From positions 46,579,013-46,643,012 of the forward strand of contig JAKTNV010000005.1 of NCBI GenBank assembly GCA_022747635.1: a DNA stretch of 64,000 bases. Reading direction: 5' to 3'. This DNA is from Hetaerina americana (lineage: Eukaryota > Arthropoda > Insecta > Odonata > Calopterygidae). The notes under the pieces were generated by a model. The model saw only the letters and a list, made by a program, of their open reading frames with translations, did no database searches and was not told the DNA's origin. The translations under genes and the position numbers were made by a program. Below, in pieces: positions 48,001 through 59,699 of this stretch. Position 1 is the stretch's first letter; every line of letters begins with the position of its first letter.

Positions 48001-50292
48001 CCGGCCATTCTTAAGCAATATTAGTACCATATAAAATATTAGACCATATAATTATAAGAAATCGAATTATATTTTACGGCGGTAAAAATGTATATCTAAC
48101 AGTCAGTCAAAGCATCATTTGAGAAAGAGGTTTTTTTCTCCGCAATATATCTAAAACCAAAAGTAGAAGCAAACCCTCGATAGGTGTACAATCTTTTTTG
48201 ATTAAGACAAATATAAATTCTCAGATTCCAACTTGATTTGTAAACTGCGGAATAAATACTGGTAATATGAGTGGAATAAATGAATAGATAAAAAAATGGA
48301 TTCATACCTTTCAAATCACAAACGAATGGTTAGTAATATACGATTCAATTTTCCATTTTCGTAGAAATAACATCCAGTGTCATTTAGGAAGTCTAACAGG
48401 GTCCTTATTATTCCTTCAAACATAAAATATGGTCATTAAAAACTAACATCAATGCTTTTTCTCGAAGTAACTGACGTCAAAGACCTTTTGTATGATGATA
48501 AAGTTACATAAAGAGAAATAACGAGCCTCGTAGATGGCGAAATTCATGCACGCGATTAGTTCGGCTTCCGCGAATTCTGCATTGGATTTGAACTAGAATG
48601 AAATAATAGAAACTGATTCGGAATTAAATTCTTAGAAAGAAGAGTAGAACTTAACCTCCACGCTTCGGAGGTGCTATAATGATGCTGATCCTTCAAAATG
48701 GTATAAGGGTAACAAAATCGCATCGGGCCAAAGTTCGGAAAAAAAATAATGCATCCCCACCGTTGTTAACATTTTTTAGGCGCATATTTTGAGAGTGTAG
48801 CGATAACAAACTGATTTTTCCCTTTGCTAAACCCTACATTGAATATGTTGAAATAAATTTTGGTCCAAATCAGCGGGAAATTCTAAATCAATTGAAAAAA
48901 AAGAAAAATAATGGAGAATTTATGAAAACCTTCAATGTGAGGACAAAGAGTGTCACGTAATTATCGCTACAGCTTTCGATGAGAACCTGTGGGTGCTCGA
49001 AGACTCAGCGTCAGGTAGAATGCATTGTTACCATGCGATTTTACGCTGACTACATCGAAAAGAAAACCTAAGTCCCCATGCTGCGTGGCCGCGATCATCA
49101 TTTTGGTAGTTAATGACAATGCCTTAGAGCATCGATATTTCAAATGTGATCCAAAATGTCAGTCATCCGAGCACTCTCCGTCAATAAACACCACGGAAGA
49201 TATGTGTTGGTATTAGTATAGAAGAATTGATTTCGTTCGTTAGAATTTCGTTGGGATAATCGAGCCTCCCCTGTATCTGTGAGATGATATTTCCAAGCAA
49301 ATTAATTTTATAAACCCCCCTCAAACAGTTCACGTTCACAACACAATCAGCGATGCGCTTTAGAAATGCAATATAAATCCTCATTTGCAAGGTTCTTCCT
49401 TCACATTTTCATGGCTGCTGTCACCAACACCCCCCGCCAAACGTCCTTTTGGCGGCTCCCCGGGATACCTATGTACCTAGATGTGTGATTGTCTCCTGCG
49501 TATTAACGACGCTCGTACTTCCCCCCCTCCCGAATTGTTAATTCGTGTATTGCAAGCTATCTTTTATCATTCTCATTGACTTGAAATTCCCAGCGCCACC
49601 GAGAGGAGATCGTGAGTCGATTATTAGACTCCCGGGAAGAGGGATGAGTGAAGTATATCGAATGCAAGTGCCCATGTAATGGCCTATCGATGTTTTAGTA
49701 TTTTTAAGCCACCTCGGCTTTGGGACCAAGCTGATTGTGAATCTGGAAGCGATGAAACGGAAACGTATTTCCTGGGTAAGCCAATGCTATTCTCATACTA
49801 TCTCCCTGTGTATTTTGCTCTGATTGAGGCACAATCATTTGATTTTTTACAGAAGTAGGAAAATACAGAAAAATCGAGTAAAAAAGTATTTTTGCCTATA
49901 TTGTAAATACATTTCATGGATTACCCTGAAGCTATATATTTTAAACCTTGTCCCTAATATTGACAAATAGACGGTGATAAACCATTCCCGAGCACCTGAT
50001 GTGTCGTATATAAAGGAGACAGAAAATCAGGCAAACCTAACCCTTGAGTTAAAAAAAAACATTTTCGGTCCTACTCTTGTATGATGACTAATATTGAGAA
50101 ATTGTGCTAAAATATTTCATTACAGTAATACCATGCATTATGACTATCTTCAAAAACTGCTTACGTCAATGCCTCATTTGCATTTCAGCTACTCAAAAAT
50201 ATTGCTTTTTAGGACTTTCCTTTAAGCTGTAGGCTCCTATTTCTTTAATGTTGAGTTCTCTATTAATTTTGTGTCTGCATTTCCATTTCTTC

Positions 50293-50295
<3 letters not shown>
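45072..50295. other. Unassigned AT-rich DNA
   Basis: I recognise no gene, transposon or RNA gene in this 5-kb stretch. A short perfect hairpin CCACCGAAACGGTGG lies near 47850. Confidence 0.45.
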
Positions 50296-50382
<87 letters not shown>

Positions 50383-50400
50383 GTGTGTGTGTGTATATAC
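50296..50400. repeat. (AT)n array with a (TG)n end
   Basis: Pure AT dinucleotides to about 50380, then CTGTGTGTGTGTGTATATA. Confidence 0.9.
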
Positions 50401-51179
50401 GAGTATAATGTAATATAATATGATATAGTATGTAATAATACAATGTATAATAACGTAATATAATATATCAATATATCATTAAAAAGGAGAGAAATGACGT
50501 TAGCCAACATTCGCTCGCTCATTCGTTTGAGTAATTCATTATAAATTTTTTTCACAGTAATAATTGAATTAATTTCCTGACATTTTCCATTTAAAACGCT
50601 TTCTTTAATATCCTATCATATTTTCCATATTTATGCCCACTGTACAAACCATGGAATATGGTATAATATTCGTACATACTTCATTGACGACGCTCAGGGA
50701 ATGAAGGTACTGTTTTTTCGTTGTGGATACCTAATTCATTCGTTTCACGCTCTTTCCGCTCAGTTATTTTTATTAATGAAATAGTTTCTTTAGAATTAAT
50801 CTTCCATCTGTATATTTCAATATTTAATATATTTTAATATAATCGATTTAGGAAAAGACCCTAAAGATATAGTTATCGGCCATTGCTTGGTGTCACTCTT
50901 TACGTTATTTTCCCTTTTTTGGAGTATTCAACGTTTCGAGTAATATATATTATTCAGTTTTTATTTCAAATTTGTATAATTTAGTAATTCAGTTCATGCT
51001 ATTCTTCCATCTGTCTCTAGAGTTATCTATCGCGATTCATTTCTGGGCTAAATTAGAGCAATTTGTCACTGGAAACGAAGCCTGGGGTAATATAAGAGGC
51101 CCATGCGCTTTCGGGGTTGTAAAAGTGCTTACTTAGAGCACTAGCCGATAGGCAGGGTAATTATACTTTCTTGATTCAG
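50401..51179. other. Unassigned AT-rich DNA
   Basis: No supported feature. Confidence 0.45.
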
Positions 51180-51720
51180 TGGGGTATCCATCCAACTTCC
51201 TTCCTGTCCTGTCCATCGAATGCCATGCTTTGGGCGTCATCATCATGAGGCTGGGAGATAGGGAGACATTCATTGTCGAGTGGAAAAACGTTGTCCTCTG
51301 GAGCCCACTCTCGGGTCTGTATCGTGCAAGGTCACCTCCCCATCGTTCTATTGTAATGACAATTTGTGCTTGAGGGACGTGGAAGGAGAATTATGGGGAC
51401 CGTAGAACGGCGGTACGTGGACAGTGGGATGAACGGAGTCTGTTGGGAGGAGGAAGAGGGGAGAGGGGGTGACACGGCAGGATCGCCGCCAGAAATGGGG
51501 TGGGTAGGGAGAGAGGTGGGGGGAGGGTGTCAGAGTTTGAAGCGATGGTCGCCAAGGTAAAGGGTTTGTGAAGTTGGGGAGGGGAGGTGGAGGCAGAAAA
51601 TGGAGCACGTCAAACCTAATGAACATTCTGCAGAGCTTTGCGTTTTGATTCGAACGCAGTGAATTCAAATGAAGCGAGGAAACGTGTTCGATTATTTCAA
51701 CTTTGGCGAGCACGATAATC
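51180..51720. other. GC-rich island, purine-rich plus strand
   Basis: GGAGGAGGAAGAGGGGAGAG-type sequence at 51.37-51.6 kb. It has the same character as the other islands and no recognisable coding exon. Confidence 0.35.
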
Positions 51721-54700
51721 GCGGCGAAGTATGGTCCTGATACTCCCCTAATGCTATTTTCTGGTAGTTAATGCCCTGTGGACCCTAAATTATGTGGGGA
51801 GAATTAAAAATGTCGTGGGTAATCTTTTAGTGGTTTATCATTTGCCACAGGCTGCAGTGAAAAATGATGCGACGACCCAGAGTGTGTGGGCAGCGCTCAA
51901 TTTATCACTGCCACAAAAATTCCACGAATTACAATACATTAGTTATCCCAGAAGGTTTGGAGAGAGAAAATACAGGGAAAAATTATTAAAATATGTGTTG
52001 GCAAATATAAAAAAAAGCTGAATAATTTTGATGGTGAGATTGTTAGTATATACCTCCGTATATCTATTATTGTCAAGAAGTGATATTTTATTTATAGAAT
52101 GCATAGCTAAATTTTAAGATTAAATAAATATCATTAATCTTTTATTTACAGCTAAAGAATATATCGGGTAGCTGTCGACAAACGAAGAGCAATATCTTGT
52201 GATGGCAGCCGAAAGGGTAAGTCCATTTATAATCCTCATCGTTATTCCCATATAATACGTTTCTCCAAAATTATAAAATGAAAAAAGCGAAGTTTAAGCT
52301 CATGACTAATGTATTAGTTTAATGTGGGATGCATGTTATGGTGACTTATCTTACTAACTTTCTGACGCCTATCACGAAACAAAGTTATAGAGACCAGTAT
52401 GTGTGTGCATCTATTTTTAAAATTCACTATTTTTGATAAGATATATTTTAGTAAATTTACTTCTATGCATATTTATTCAAATATTCGTAAGTTGATAAAA
52501 TATATGTAGCTTAATAGCCTATTTTTTCTGAATATTTTTTCATAATATGTATGATCACGAATTATCCTTAAAACCGGGCAATTAATTGCATGGCTTCTGC
52601 TGTTGCTTTAATGATTATATATATTAAATATTTGGAAATTATAGTTGGGGGGGGGGCGTTTAGTGCATTTTATTCAATCCCAAGGGTTATACATGCTGTA
52701 AAAGTCAAATACAATGTACAATCAAATATGTAGTCAAATACACTATAGGTAGATGGGGAAGTGTGTTTTGCAACTAGGGCTGTGCAAACAGGGAATAGGA
52801 GGCTATATGGCTATAAGGCTATTCAGATCTGAGGTGATTTGATCATTGTTTAAGGCAGGGTAGAGTTTTGTTTTGAGTAAATAGATAATTTTGATACAGA
52901 TGCGGGATCATATGGAAAGGAGTGAGAGATTATTCAAAAGTTTCTGACGAAGGAGGATGTGAATGGTCAGAATGGGACAGGTGTCGTATCTTAAACGATT
53001 ACATAGAATCGGAGGGATCAGTGAGAATGTGGGAAATTTACTGAACAGTGTTGTGGTTCTAAGGATGAGGCAAAGTTTAAAAGTGATTGATAGACATTTG
53101 GGAATGAGGTGGGCGGTGGATTTATTATGAATTTGAATGGAGAAATTATATTTGAGAACGGTATTAAGGGATTGAAAACAGAGGAGTAGAGGTTGTTGCT
53201 ACTTTTGAGAGAAGGATTGATGATGAAGGGGTGCTTACGGATTATTTTGTGTGGGAGGAATCCTGTGTAAGCGCGGCGGAAGCGAGAAGTATGGAGATAG
53301 AAAAGAAAATGCTAAAGGATACAGGGTTATTACAACGAAATGAAGTGATTTGGGATGGAAAGGATGAAGAGTGGAAGTGTACAATATGTGAAGGGTGGCA
53401 ACTGTTTAAATGTATTATTTCGTGAGAATAGTATTCAGATGTACCGAAGTGTAGAATTTTTTTTTCAGGAAAATAGATATTTTCGTCTAGGAAAGGCATC
53501 GATGGAATTGAATGAAAAAAACCATTTTGGAATAAAATGAATTTGTTAAGGAGTCATACATATAATATTACCAAAGGATAGAAATATTACCATTGTATAA
53601 AGATAGATATACAAAATGCCGTTCCTAATACTTACCATCTTGAATGATGTGTTTGTGTGCTATGGTATAGAAATTGCTGCCTGATGTTGCCATGGATACA
53701 ACGGGGATGACTGTGACTAAGTCAATAAAAACTCTATTAATAGGGAAACAGCTGTCATCTAATCATCATCATGAAAACGAACAAAACCAAATTACCAATT
53801 TTTTACTTCAGGCTTGTAGAGTCAAGAAAGAATGGTTGCACCGTGAAAGTGCTATACATCTTTAAAGTTTCTCATTCGGGACATTAGTTTTCTTCCCCTC
53901 CTTAGTCCTCCATTTTAGAAGTATTCGGTATCCTGAGGCCAACGACCCTCTGCTTTTCAAAGGCAATACAAAACCTGTCTCATAGAAAACGTTTCAGTTT
54001 ATGGGTAATTAGGTAATTTACAATAAGAAAACATGGAGAACATTGTAAATTTGAGAAGAGCATAGTGAGATGTGTGATATTAGTATTTACTTACATATAT
54101 AGTAAAGTAGTATGTTCCCTGCTTTCAAGAGTTTATCGAGAATTTTTATAATGTTCAGTATGGAAAAAGAGTGTTTAAAAATGAAGAAATATACTCCTAT
54201 ATATGAGATATACAAGTGAGATAGCTGCAAAAGGCGTTTTCAAGGCAAGAGAAGAATGGGAAATGGATTACAATATTTAGTATCGTGAACCACTCCCTAA
54301 AATCAGTCACAATTAACCAGATATATTCGGAAATTGTGAAAAGAAAGGCCTGAAGGAGATGCATCTGTTTTTTAACGTAAAATAAGAAAGAAATATCAAA
54401 ATGAGTCAATTAAGGAAAATATAATTAATATATGATAAATCAACATACATTCGGAAATGAGATATTCTCATATGAGATTAATTGTAAACGTTCTTTATTT
54501 AATGTTCTTCCATTGACAGACACAACAATTTATTTACATTAAGATAAGCTAGAAATTTCAATAGAATTACCTATTCATCCGGTGAATATAGAAACAAATG
54601 TGATATATTGGAAACTAGTAATGTTTATTTTTCAATGAAAAGGAGAACATTTTCTGTGGCGGTCAATGTTATTCCACTCAAAGAATGTATCATAACTGAA

Positions 54701-54940
54701 TTTTATGCATTCAACTTGAAAAAAAATTATTGTCTTGGCCAGCTGTTCACGAATTTTGGTTTTCTGTCCGAAAAATTGAAAAAGATTCTTTAAAACAAAT
54801 ATATAGCATTTATTTCGACTTTTGAGAGTGGCACCCTAGACAGGGAATTGTCGATTCTGGACAATTCACTCGCATTGAAATGGAAAGAGAGTATGAATGC
54901 CTTAAGTCGAGTATTATGCTGCATTGTTTTCAAAAATTTT
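51721..54940. other. Mostly unassigned AT-rich DNA
   Basis: It contains the exon-like segment at 52152-52216 and a G8 run near 52650. A 64-codon plus ORF at 53231-53425 (EEWKCTICEGWQLFKC) has two CxxC-spaced cysteines but no family I can name. Confidence 0.4.
52152..52216 (+). other. Candidate short exon with a start codon
   Basis: A good acceptor (TCTTTTATTTACAG, ending at 52151) and a good donor (AAAGG then GTAAGT at 52217) bracket 65 bp. Near its end an ATG at 52202 in a favourable context (G at -3, G at +4) opens M-A-A-E-R. This is the usual layout of a 5' UTR exon with the first codons. No partner exon was identified, so it may be chance. Confidence 0.25.
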
Positions 54941-55970
54941 TTATTTTTCAACACAATCGCCATTGACATAAATAACTTTCATCCAGCTGTGTTCCAGTGC
55001 TATTATCCCTTCTCTGTAGTTTTCTTCCGGAAGTACCACAAAGTACTCGTTTACAGCCGTAATGGCTTCTTGATTGGGCGAAAAAATATGACCAGCGAGG
55101 AAACTTATAAGTTTTCGAAAGAGGAGGAAGCCCGAGTGAGTAAAATCCAATAAATAAGGTGGATGTTCCAGCACTTCCTAGTGCAAGTCCCTCAATTATC
55201 CCATCGCCAAGACACTTTTGTGGGCAGGTGCATTGGAAAACTGTATTTTTTCCTCTGCAAACTGGGTCTGCTTTCACGAATTTTTGCATCCAGTGTCGCT
55301 ACAAGGTTAGAATAGTACTCTCCAGTTATTGTTTACCCTTTTAAAGAATTTAAATCAACAGAATTCCTTTCGCATCTCAAAAAACGGACACAATGACCTT
55401 TCGCGCCGATGAAAATAACCAATCTTCGCCCTCTTCGGAGCGGAAGAACCGGACTCTCTCCACTGCATGGATGGCTTTTGTGATTCCGGTTGTGTAATGT
55501 TAAATTAAGTTATATTTGTTGTTACATATTGGTGCATAAAATCACTCTTTTTCTTCATAAAGCGCGCCAATTATTGTTAGGAAAGTGTCGTCCGAATGCG
55601 TTTTTGAATCACATTGGGCGCAAAGCTTTGTCATGAGCGATTCCCGAGCGAGAAAAATTGAACCGACGCATTCTTGTGATATTCCTACAGTACAAGCAAT
55701 TTCACACACCTTCATACGCCGATCTTTCAAAATCATATCGTGAACTTTTTCGTCAATTTCCGTTGTGGTTGCACTTTTCGGTCGTCCTTCACGTGGATTA
55801 CCTTAGATGCTTTCACGTCCATGTTTAAACTCGGCCACCCATTTCATTTTGGTGTAAATTCAAGGTGAAGAATTCCCATACACCTTAACGATCATCGAAT
55901 GAATTTCGATTGGCATTTAACCTTCTTTTACGAAGAATTTTATGATTGAATGATACTCGATGTTTTCCAT
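54941..55970 (-). pseudogene. Mariner transposase, heavily decayed
   Basis: From the ATG at 55968-55970 (minus): MENIEYHSIIKFFVKEG, a stop, MPIEIHSMIVKVYGNSSP, a stop, KMKWVAEFKHGRESI, a stop, PREGRPKSATTTEIDEKVHD, MILKDRRMKVCEIACTVGIS. Then come KSDFMHQYVTTNIT and TQPESQ near 55.5 kb, NAPAHKSVLAMG near 55.2 kb, and EHPPYLLDFTHSGFLLFRKL through ALEHSWMKVIY to DCVEK and the stop at 54941. The three catalytic Asp are all lost: the usual TTDETW reads TTNIT, the Asp before NAPAH is replaced in a damaged segment, and the APSDF position reads HSGF. Three stops in the first 60 codons and at least two frameshifts make it a fossil. It is clearly a different lineage from the elements at 24 and 62 kb. 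Confidence 0.85.
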
Positions 55971-56137
55971 TTCTAGCAACACACGCGCCGCAACCGATTC
56001 AAACAACTGCCTTCAGCAAGCTGCTGGATGGGATTTGATTGCAATTTCATGTGAAGCACAGTTGTGTCAAAGCGATAGAAAAGAATAATGGCAGTAGTAA
56101 TGCAATCCATAGGCAAGATTGAGAACTTTTCAGACCC
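54941..56137 (-). mobile_element. Dead mariner element of another lineage
   Basis: It contains the transposase pseudogene 54941-55970 plus a leader up to about 56137, where the minus strand begins AGGGGTCTGAAAAGTTCTCA, plausible as a terminal repeat. The 3' end past 54941 could not be matched to it, so that boundary is open. Confidence 0.65.
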
Positions 56138-56144
56138 CTCTAGT

Positions 56145-56235
56145 GTTTTTGTGTGTGTGTATGCATGAATGTGTGTGTATATATGGTATACATACACACA
56201 TGATATTTCGTTCATTTATGTATATATGCACACAT
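56145..56235. repeat. (TG)n/(CA)n microsatellite
   Basis: TGTGTGTGTGTATGCATGAA, then TGTGTGTATATATGG and a CATACACACATG inverted part. It sits just outside the 5' end of the dead mariner. Confidence 0.8.
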
Positions 56236-56399
56236 TAATGAGTAAATACTCATGGAGAGAAACGTTTCTTTGATCCATAAGAACCTTCACCATTTTTTAT
56301 GCATTTTTCAATTTTATTGATGACCTGAAATGATAAGGAATCATTTTTTATACCTTAATTCAACCTTTTTTCAAGTGTGGTTATCGTCTGTTATTTTTT
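56236..56399. other. Unassigned AT-rich DNA
   Basis: Nothing was recognised. Confidence 0.4.
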
Positions 56400-57265
56400 A
56401 TCAGCCACCTGAAGTCCTTCCCATGGACTACAACTTTGACGCGGTGGAAGGGATTGTGCGTTCCGATTACCCCTAGAGCCTTGTCCTGGTAGGATCAATG
56501 ATATTTTCTCTTGGTAGGGTCAGCCATGCCAGATATGTCAAAGGGTAGGAATCAGACGAAAAGTTATCCGCGACTCATCTGTTTCTCATTGAGGCGGCTG
56601 CAAAGGCATCTGACCACAAAAGGGCGGCCTTGAGCCATAGTTTCACGTTAATAACACTATTGAGGAAGGCAACGGGAATTCCTCTCTCAGTTATTATCCC
56701 ATAAATCGATGATATACAGGGTTATTAGAATTATTAGAGTCCTGGCAACTGCGGGACTCGGACCAATCGGCCGTGTGTCATGCCCGGTAGCGGGAGAGGC
56801 TTCAATGCTTCTGCGGTCGTAACCTCACGTAACCCTTTCGAAGTGAAAATAACAGCAGAAACACAGAAGAAGAGCGAATTAGTTAGAATTAAAACTTAAA
56901 ATAATAGGACGAAGTTTAGAATAGGAAAATTAGGAAACATAAAGAAAGAGATGAGGAGAGGAAATTTAGATGTGATAGGGATGCGCGTGTAGAGATGGAA
57001 GGAAAGCGGGGATTATTGCAATGATACTTAAAGAGTAATATACAGCGGGGGGCTGGGGGGAGAGAGGCAGCTATGGGTAGCAATACTATTGAATAAAAAG
57101 GTAGGAAGAAGTGTAGTAAACACAGGGCAAGTGACTAATGACATATTATTTGTATGGATTAAAGCTGAACTAAGGTAAATAGTCATTTGATCGGTGTACA
57201 TTCCACCAAGGGATAATAATGATAATAAAAGGTGTTTATTGAAGCAAAATTTAGACTAAATAGTC
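56400..57265 (+). pseudogene. LINE ORF2 endonuclease fragment (copy 5)
   Basis: Across shifting plus-strand frames, IGKLGNIKKEMRRGNLDVIG (near 56.92 kb), RWKESGDY, VIYSGGLGGERG (near 57.04 kb), VAILLNKKVGRSVVNTGQVT then NDILFVWIKAELR (near 57.15 kb) and VYIPPRDNNDNKR (near 57.2 kb) reproduce the N-terminal APE-type endonuclease region of arthropod LINE ORF2, including the VYIPP/VYAPT motif. Stops occur after GMRV and elsewhere. The GC-richer 56.4-56.84 kb may be the LINE 5' region (ATGCTTCTGCGGTCGTAACC), but I am less sure of it. The RT domain is absent. Confidence 0.65.
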
Positions 57266-57403
57266 CTTTCTCTCGACCTAGACCCTCGAAATTACATAAT
57301 AAATAATTAAAAAATGAAACATTAAAATATGCGGATATTTTGGCTGTAAAGTTTAGAAAAAAGTAAACTTACAAATATTACATAGACAATTATTGCGAAA
57401 AGT

Positions 57404-57404
57404 A

Positions 57405-57475
<71 letters not shown>
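57404..57475. repeat. (AT)n array
   Basis: Pure AT dinucleotides followed by TTTGTGTTTGTATTC. Confidence 0.9.
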
Positions 57476-57477
<2 letters not shown>

Positions 57478-57593
57478 GTTTGTATTCATTCATATTGATA
57501 GAGATTTAAGGAAATGGAATAGAAATACATGTAAAAGACAAACAAGTTTTGTGAGGAAGGCGGAATCGAGCATATCGCAAGCGCAAATATTTC

Positions 57594-57670
57594 CTTGACC
57601 GGGACTAGAACCACGAATGTTTCGACTTGCCGGGCCGATGCTCTAACCACTTGAATTATCGAAGACAACG
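57594..57670 (-). mobile_element. tRNA-derived SINE-C head
   Basis: The minus strand reads TTCAAGTGGTTAGAGCATCG (A-box-like), GGCCCGGCAAGTCGAAAC (anticodon-arm-like), then GTGGTTCTAGTCC (B box) and CCGGTCAAGG. The T arm and CAAGG junction match the SINE-C pieces at 39.8 kb. The acceptor stem does not pair, so this is not a working tRNA gene. Confidence 0.5.
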
Positions 57671-57960
57671 AATCGTAATTTGCACTGAAATCTCCGGGGG
57701 GGTGGGGTATATGCACCAACTGTCACGATTCTTTGGCTAGGGATTGTGTTCAGGAGCTATTTCGCCCACCAAAGGAGAAATGGACGAGGACACAAGAGGG
57801 AAGGATAGAAGAGAAACCAATTATACGACGTCATAAAGGATAGGGACAGTGTATTTCGTGGTACGCAAGTTAGAAGAATGAGACAAGCCACATTGGCAAA
57901 TTACACATTCAAACACGAAAATCCCTCAAACGGTGAACAAATATTCGTTAACATAGCTTT

Positions 57961-58108
57961 AGATATAAGGAAAAGGGATAGGAACATATATAAAAGACAA
58001 ACACAGGTGTGTTTGTCTTTTAGGAGACTTGAGATTAGTCTAGATTAGATTAGACTAGATACTAGAAGTGACATCAAGTCTCTTTAGGGGACTTGATGTC
58101 ATTTCTGT
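57961..58108. repeat. Direct repeat of 57.5 kb followed by three hairpins
   Basis: 57961-58005 resembles 57502-57544 (AGATATAAGGAAAAGGGATA versus AGATTTAAGGAAATGGAATA; both end in TAAAAGACAAACA). Then come three inverted repeats in a row: TAAAAGACAAACAC with GTGTTTGTCTTTTA (57991-58022), AGTCTA with TAGACT (58037-58056), and AAGTGACATCAAGTC with GACTTGATGTCATTT, the last with one mismatch. Confidence 0.75.
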
Positions 58109-58740
58109 TGTGCGCTTGAAAAAAAACAGATATAGACATTTTCATGGCAGGCGCTTTTCTTCTTACGCGCGCGCGAGCCACAGTAAAAAGTGTTCACGAT
58201 GCTGAAACAAGGCCATGTTAAAACATCGGATGTGCCCATTACGTGGTTTCGATATGAGGTTTTCTCCTCTACTTTTCAAATTGGGCGAAGGCAATCGTTT
58301 GGCCCGCCATATTCCTCACTTTACGCCCCATGGTCTGTTGAACCGCTGAGATGTGAGGAGGGCGCCACTGGATGGGAAGGTGATTCGCGATTATTTTTAT
58401 TCGCGTCCCGCTCGGCGAATCTGAAAATGACCAGTTGAGCGAGGTGATGGCTGATTGACGGGCGATCAGTACGGGCGGTATGGGACCACGATACCGCTCT
58501 TGCGTGGAAGAGGAGGTAGGCATATCGGGGAGGGCGAAAAATAGTTTTCAGGAACAGCTGCCTCGAGGGAGGGAGGTGTTTTATCCTTACCCGTTAAAAA
58601 TACTGTCACTCGCTTTAGAGCCCAATGAACACGCTTGTTTCGGGAAAGATTGGTCAATTGACATAAATAATTTTTCAGCCTCTTAGCGAAATTCTGTAAT
58701 TTCAGACGGATTCAGAATATAAGCAGTGGGCAATGTAAGC
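58109..58740. other. CpG-containing island
   Basis: ACGCGCGCGCGAGCC near 58168, then GC-rich sequence to about 58.6 kb with overlapping ORFs of 60-85 codons on both strands. It lies 0.5 kb upstream of the exon-like segment at 59166 and could be its promoter; that is inference. Confidence 0.3.
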
Positions 58741-59699
58741 GATCATGAACTTGATACTGCAAATAACCTTAAGGTTAAGGTCTCATTTTCTTGCATCTTT
58801 TGAATTGCTCTGTATGATTCTCATTGGATCAGCATTTCTTATTTTTCTTTTGTTTATTCTGGTCTTATTACTTACACTATTGGAATACGAGGCTCGTATT
58901 AAAAGACGTTTCCTTTCCTCAGAAAGAAGAAGAAATAAAACTCCGGGGTTCAGGACATTATTTGCTCTTTGCAGGTTGTATAAGATAACGTTATAAAAAT
59001 TCTTTACTCTTCATCATTTTGTTCAAAGCATTAAAATATTCACAGCTTCTATTTGTGGCTTAAATGAGACCTATATGAGGATATTCAAAGAAATGAGGAA
59101 GACATCTCGAACATTTAACTGAGCTAATGTGCATCCAAATGCAATAATTTCCTTTATTTTCCTAGATTTTTCACCGTGAGATTCCTACTTTTTACAACAT
59201 GGAGAATTATTCGAAAAACGCATTAGAGGAATTGCTGTCAATAGTACGTACTTCACCTTCTTAACTCATGGCTTGATTTTTTGAGTTCATTGATACTTCA
59301 TATTTATTTTGATGCAATTAAAAAAAGATGTTGTTCACAACCACCTGAAGGTTGAAATTAATATAACCTGGTGGAATTAATTTAAAATGATGAAATTGCC
59401 TTCTTTGTCTACTTGCAAAATATGTTGAAATATTTATTTGAACATACCTCTTAGTATATTTTACTCTAAATAATTCCTGCAGTCATTTACTTGGTTTTTA
59501 TAGTAATCCATACTTGAAAAACTTATTTTTAGACGCAAACAGGATTCGGTGGATTACTATCCTTTAGTTACCAATATTTAATGCACCAACAAATATGTTA
59601 TAATTTTTAATGGACTTTTGCTGAGATGGATGAATAGTTTTTACAGTTGCATCACATAAAAGAAGGAACTGATCATAAAAATCTAAAACTTTACATTTC
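58741..59699. other. AT-rich DNA with one exon-like segment
   Basis: Only the candidate exon at 59166-59243 stands out. The 83-codon ORF at 58745-58996 is hydrophobic (ILIGSAFLIFLLFILVLLLT) and could be a membrane segment, but it has no family I know. Confidence 0.35.
59166..59243 (+). other. Candidate first coding exon
   Basis: An acceptor-like tract (CCTTTATTTTCCTAG, ending at 59165) is followed by 78 bp in which the ATG at 59199 has a strong context (ACAACATGG). It opens MENYSKNALEELLSI up to a possible donor, GTACGT (59244). The peptide is charged and helix-like, unlike the surrounding AT noise. No downstream exon was found in the window. Confidence 0.3.

Noticed and set aside
53231..53425. 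64-codon ORF with CTICEGWQLFKC, possible zinc-binding knuckle
   Set aside because: Too short and isolated; only part of a finger, with no conserved partner residues.
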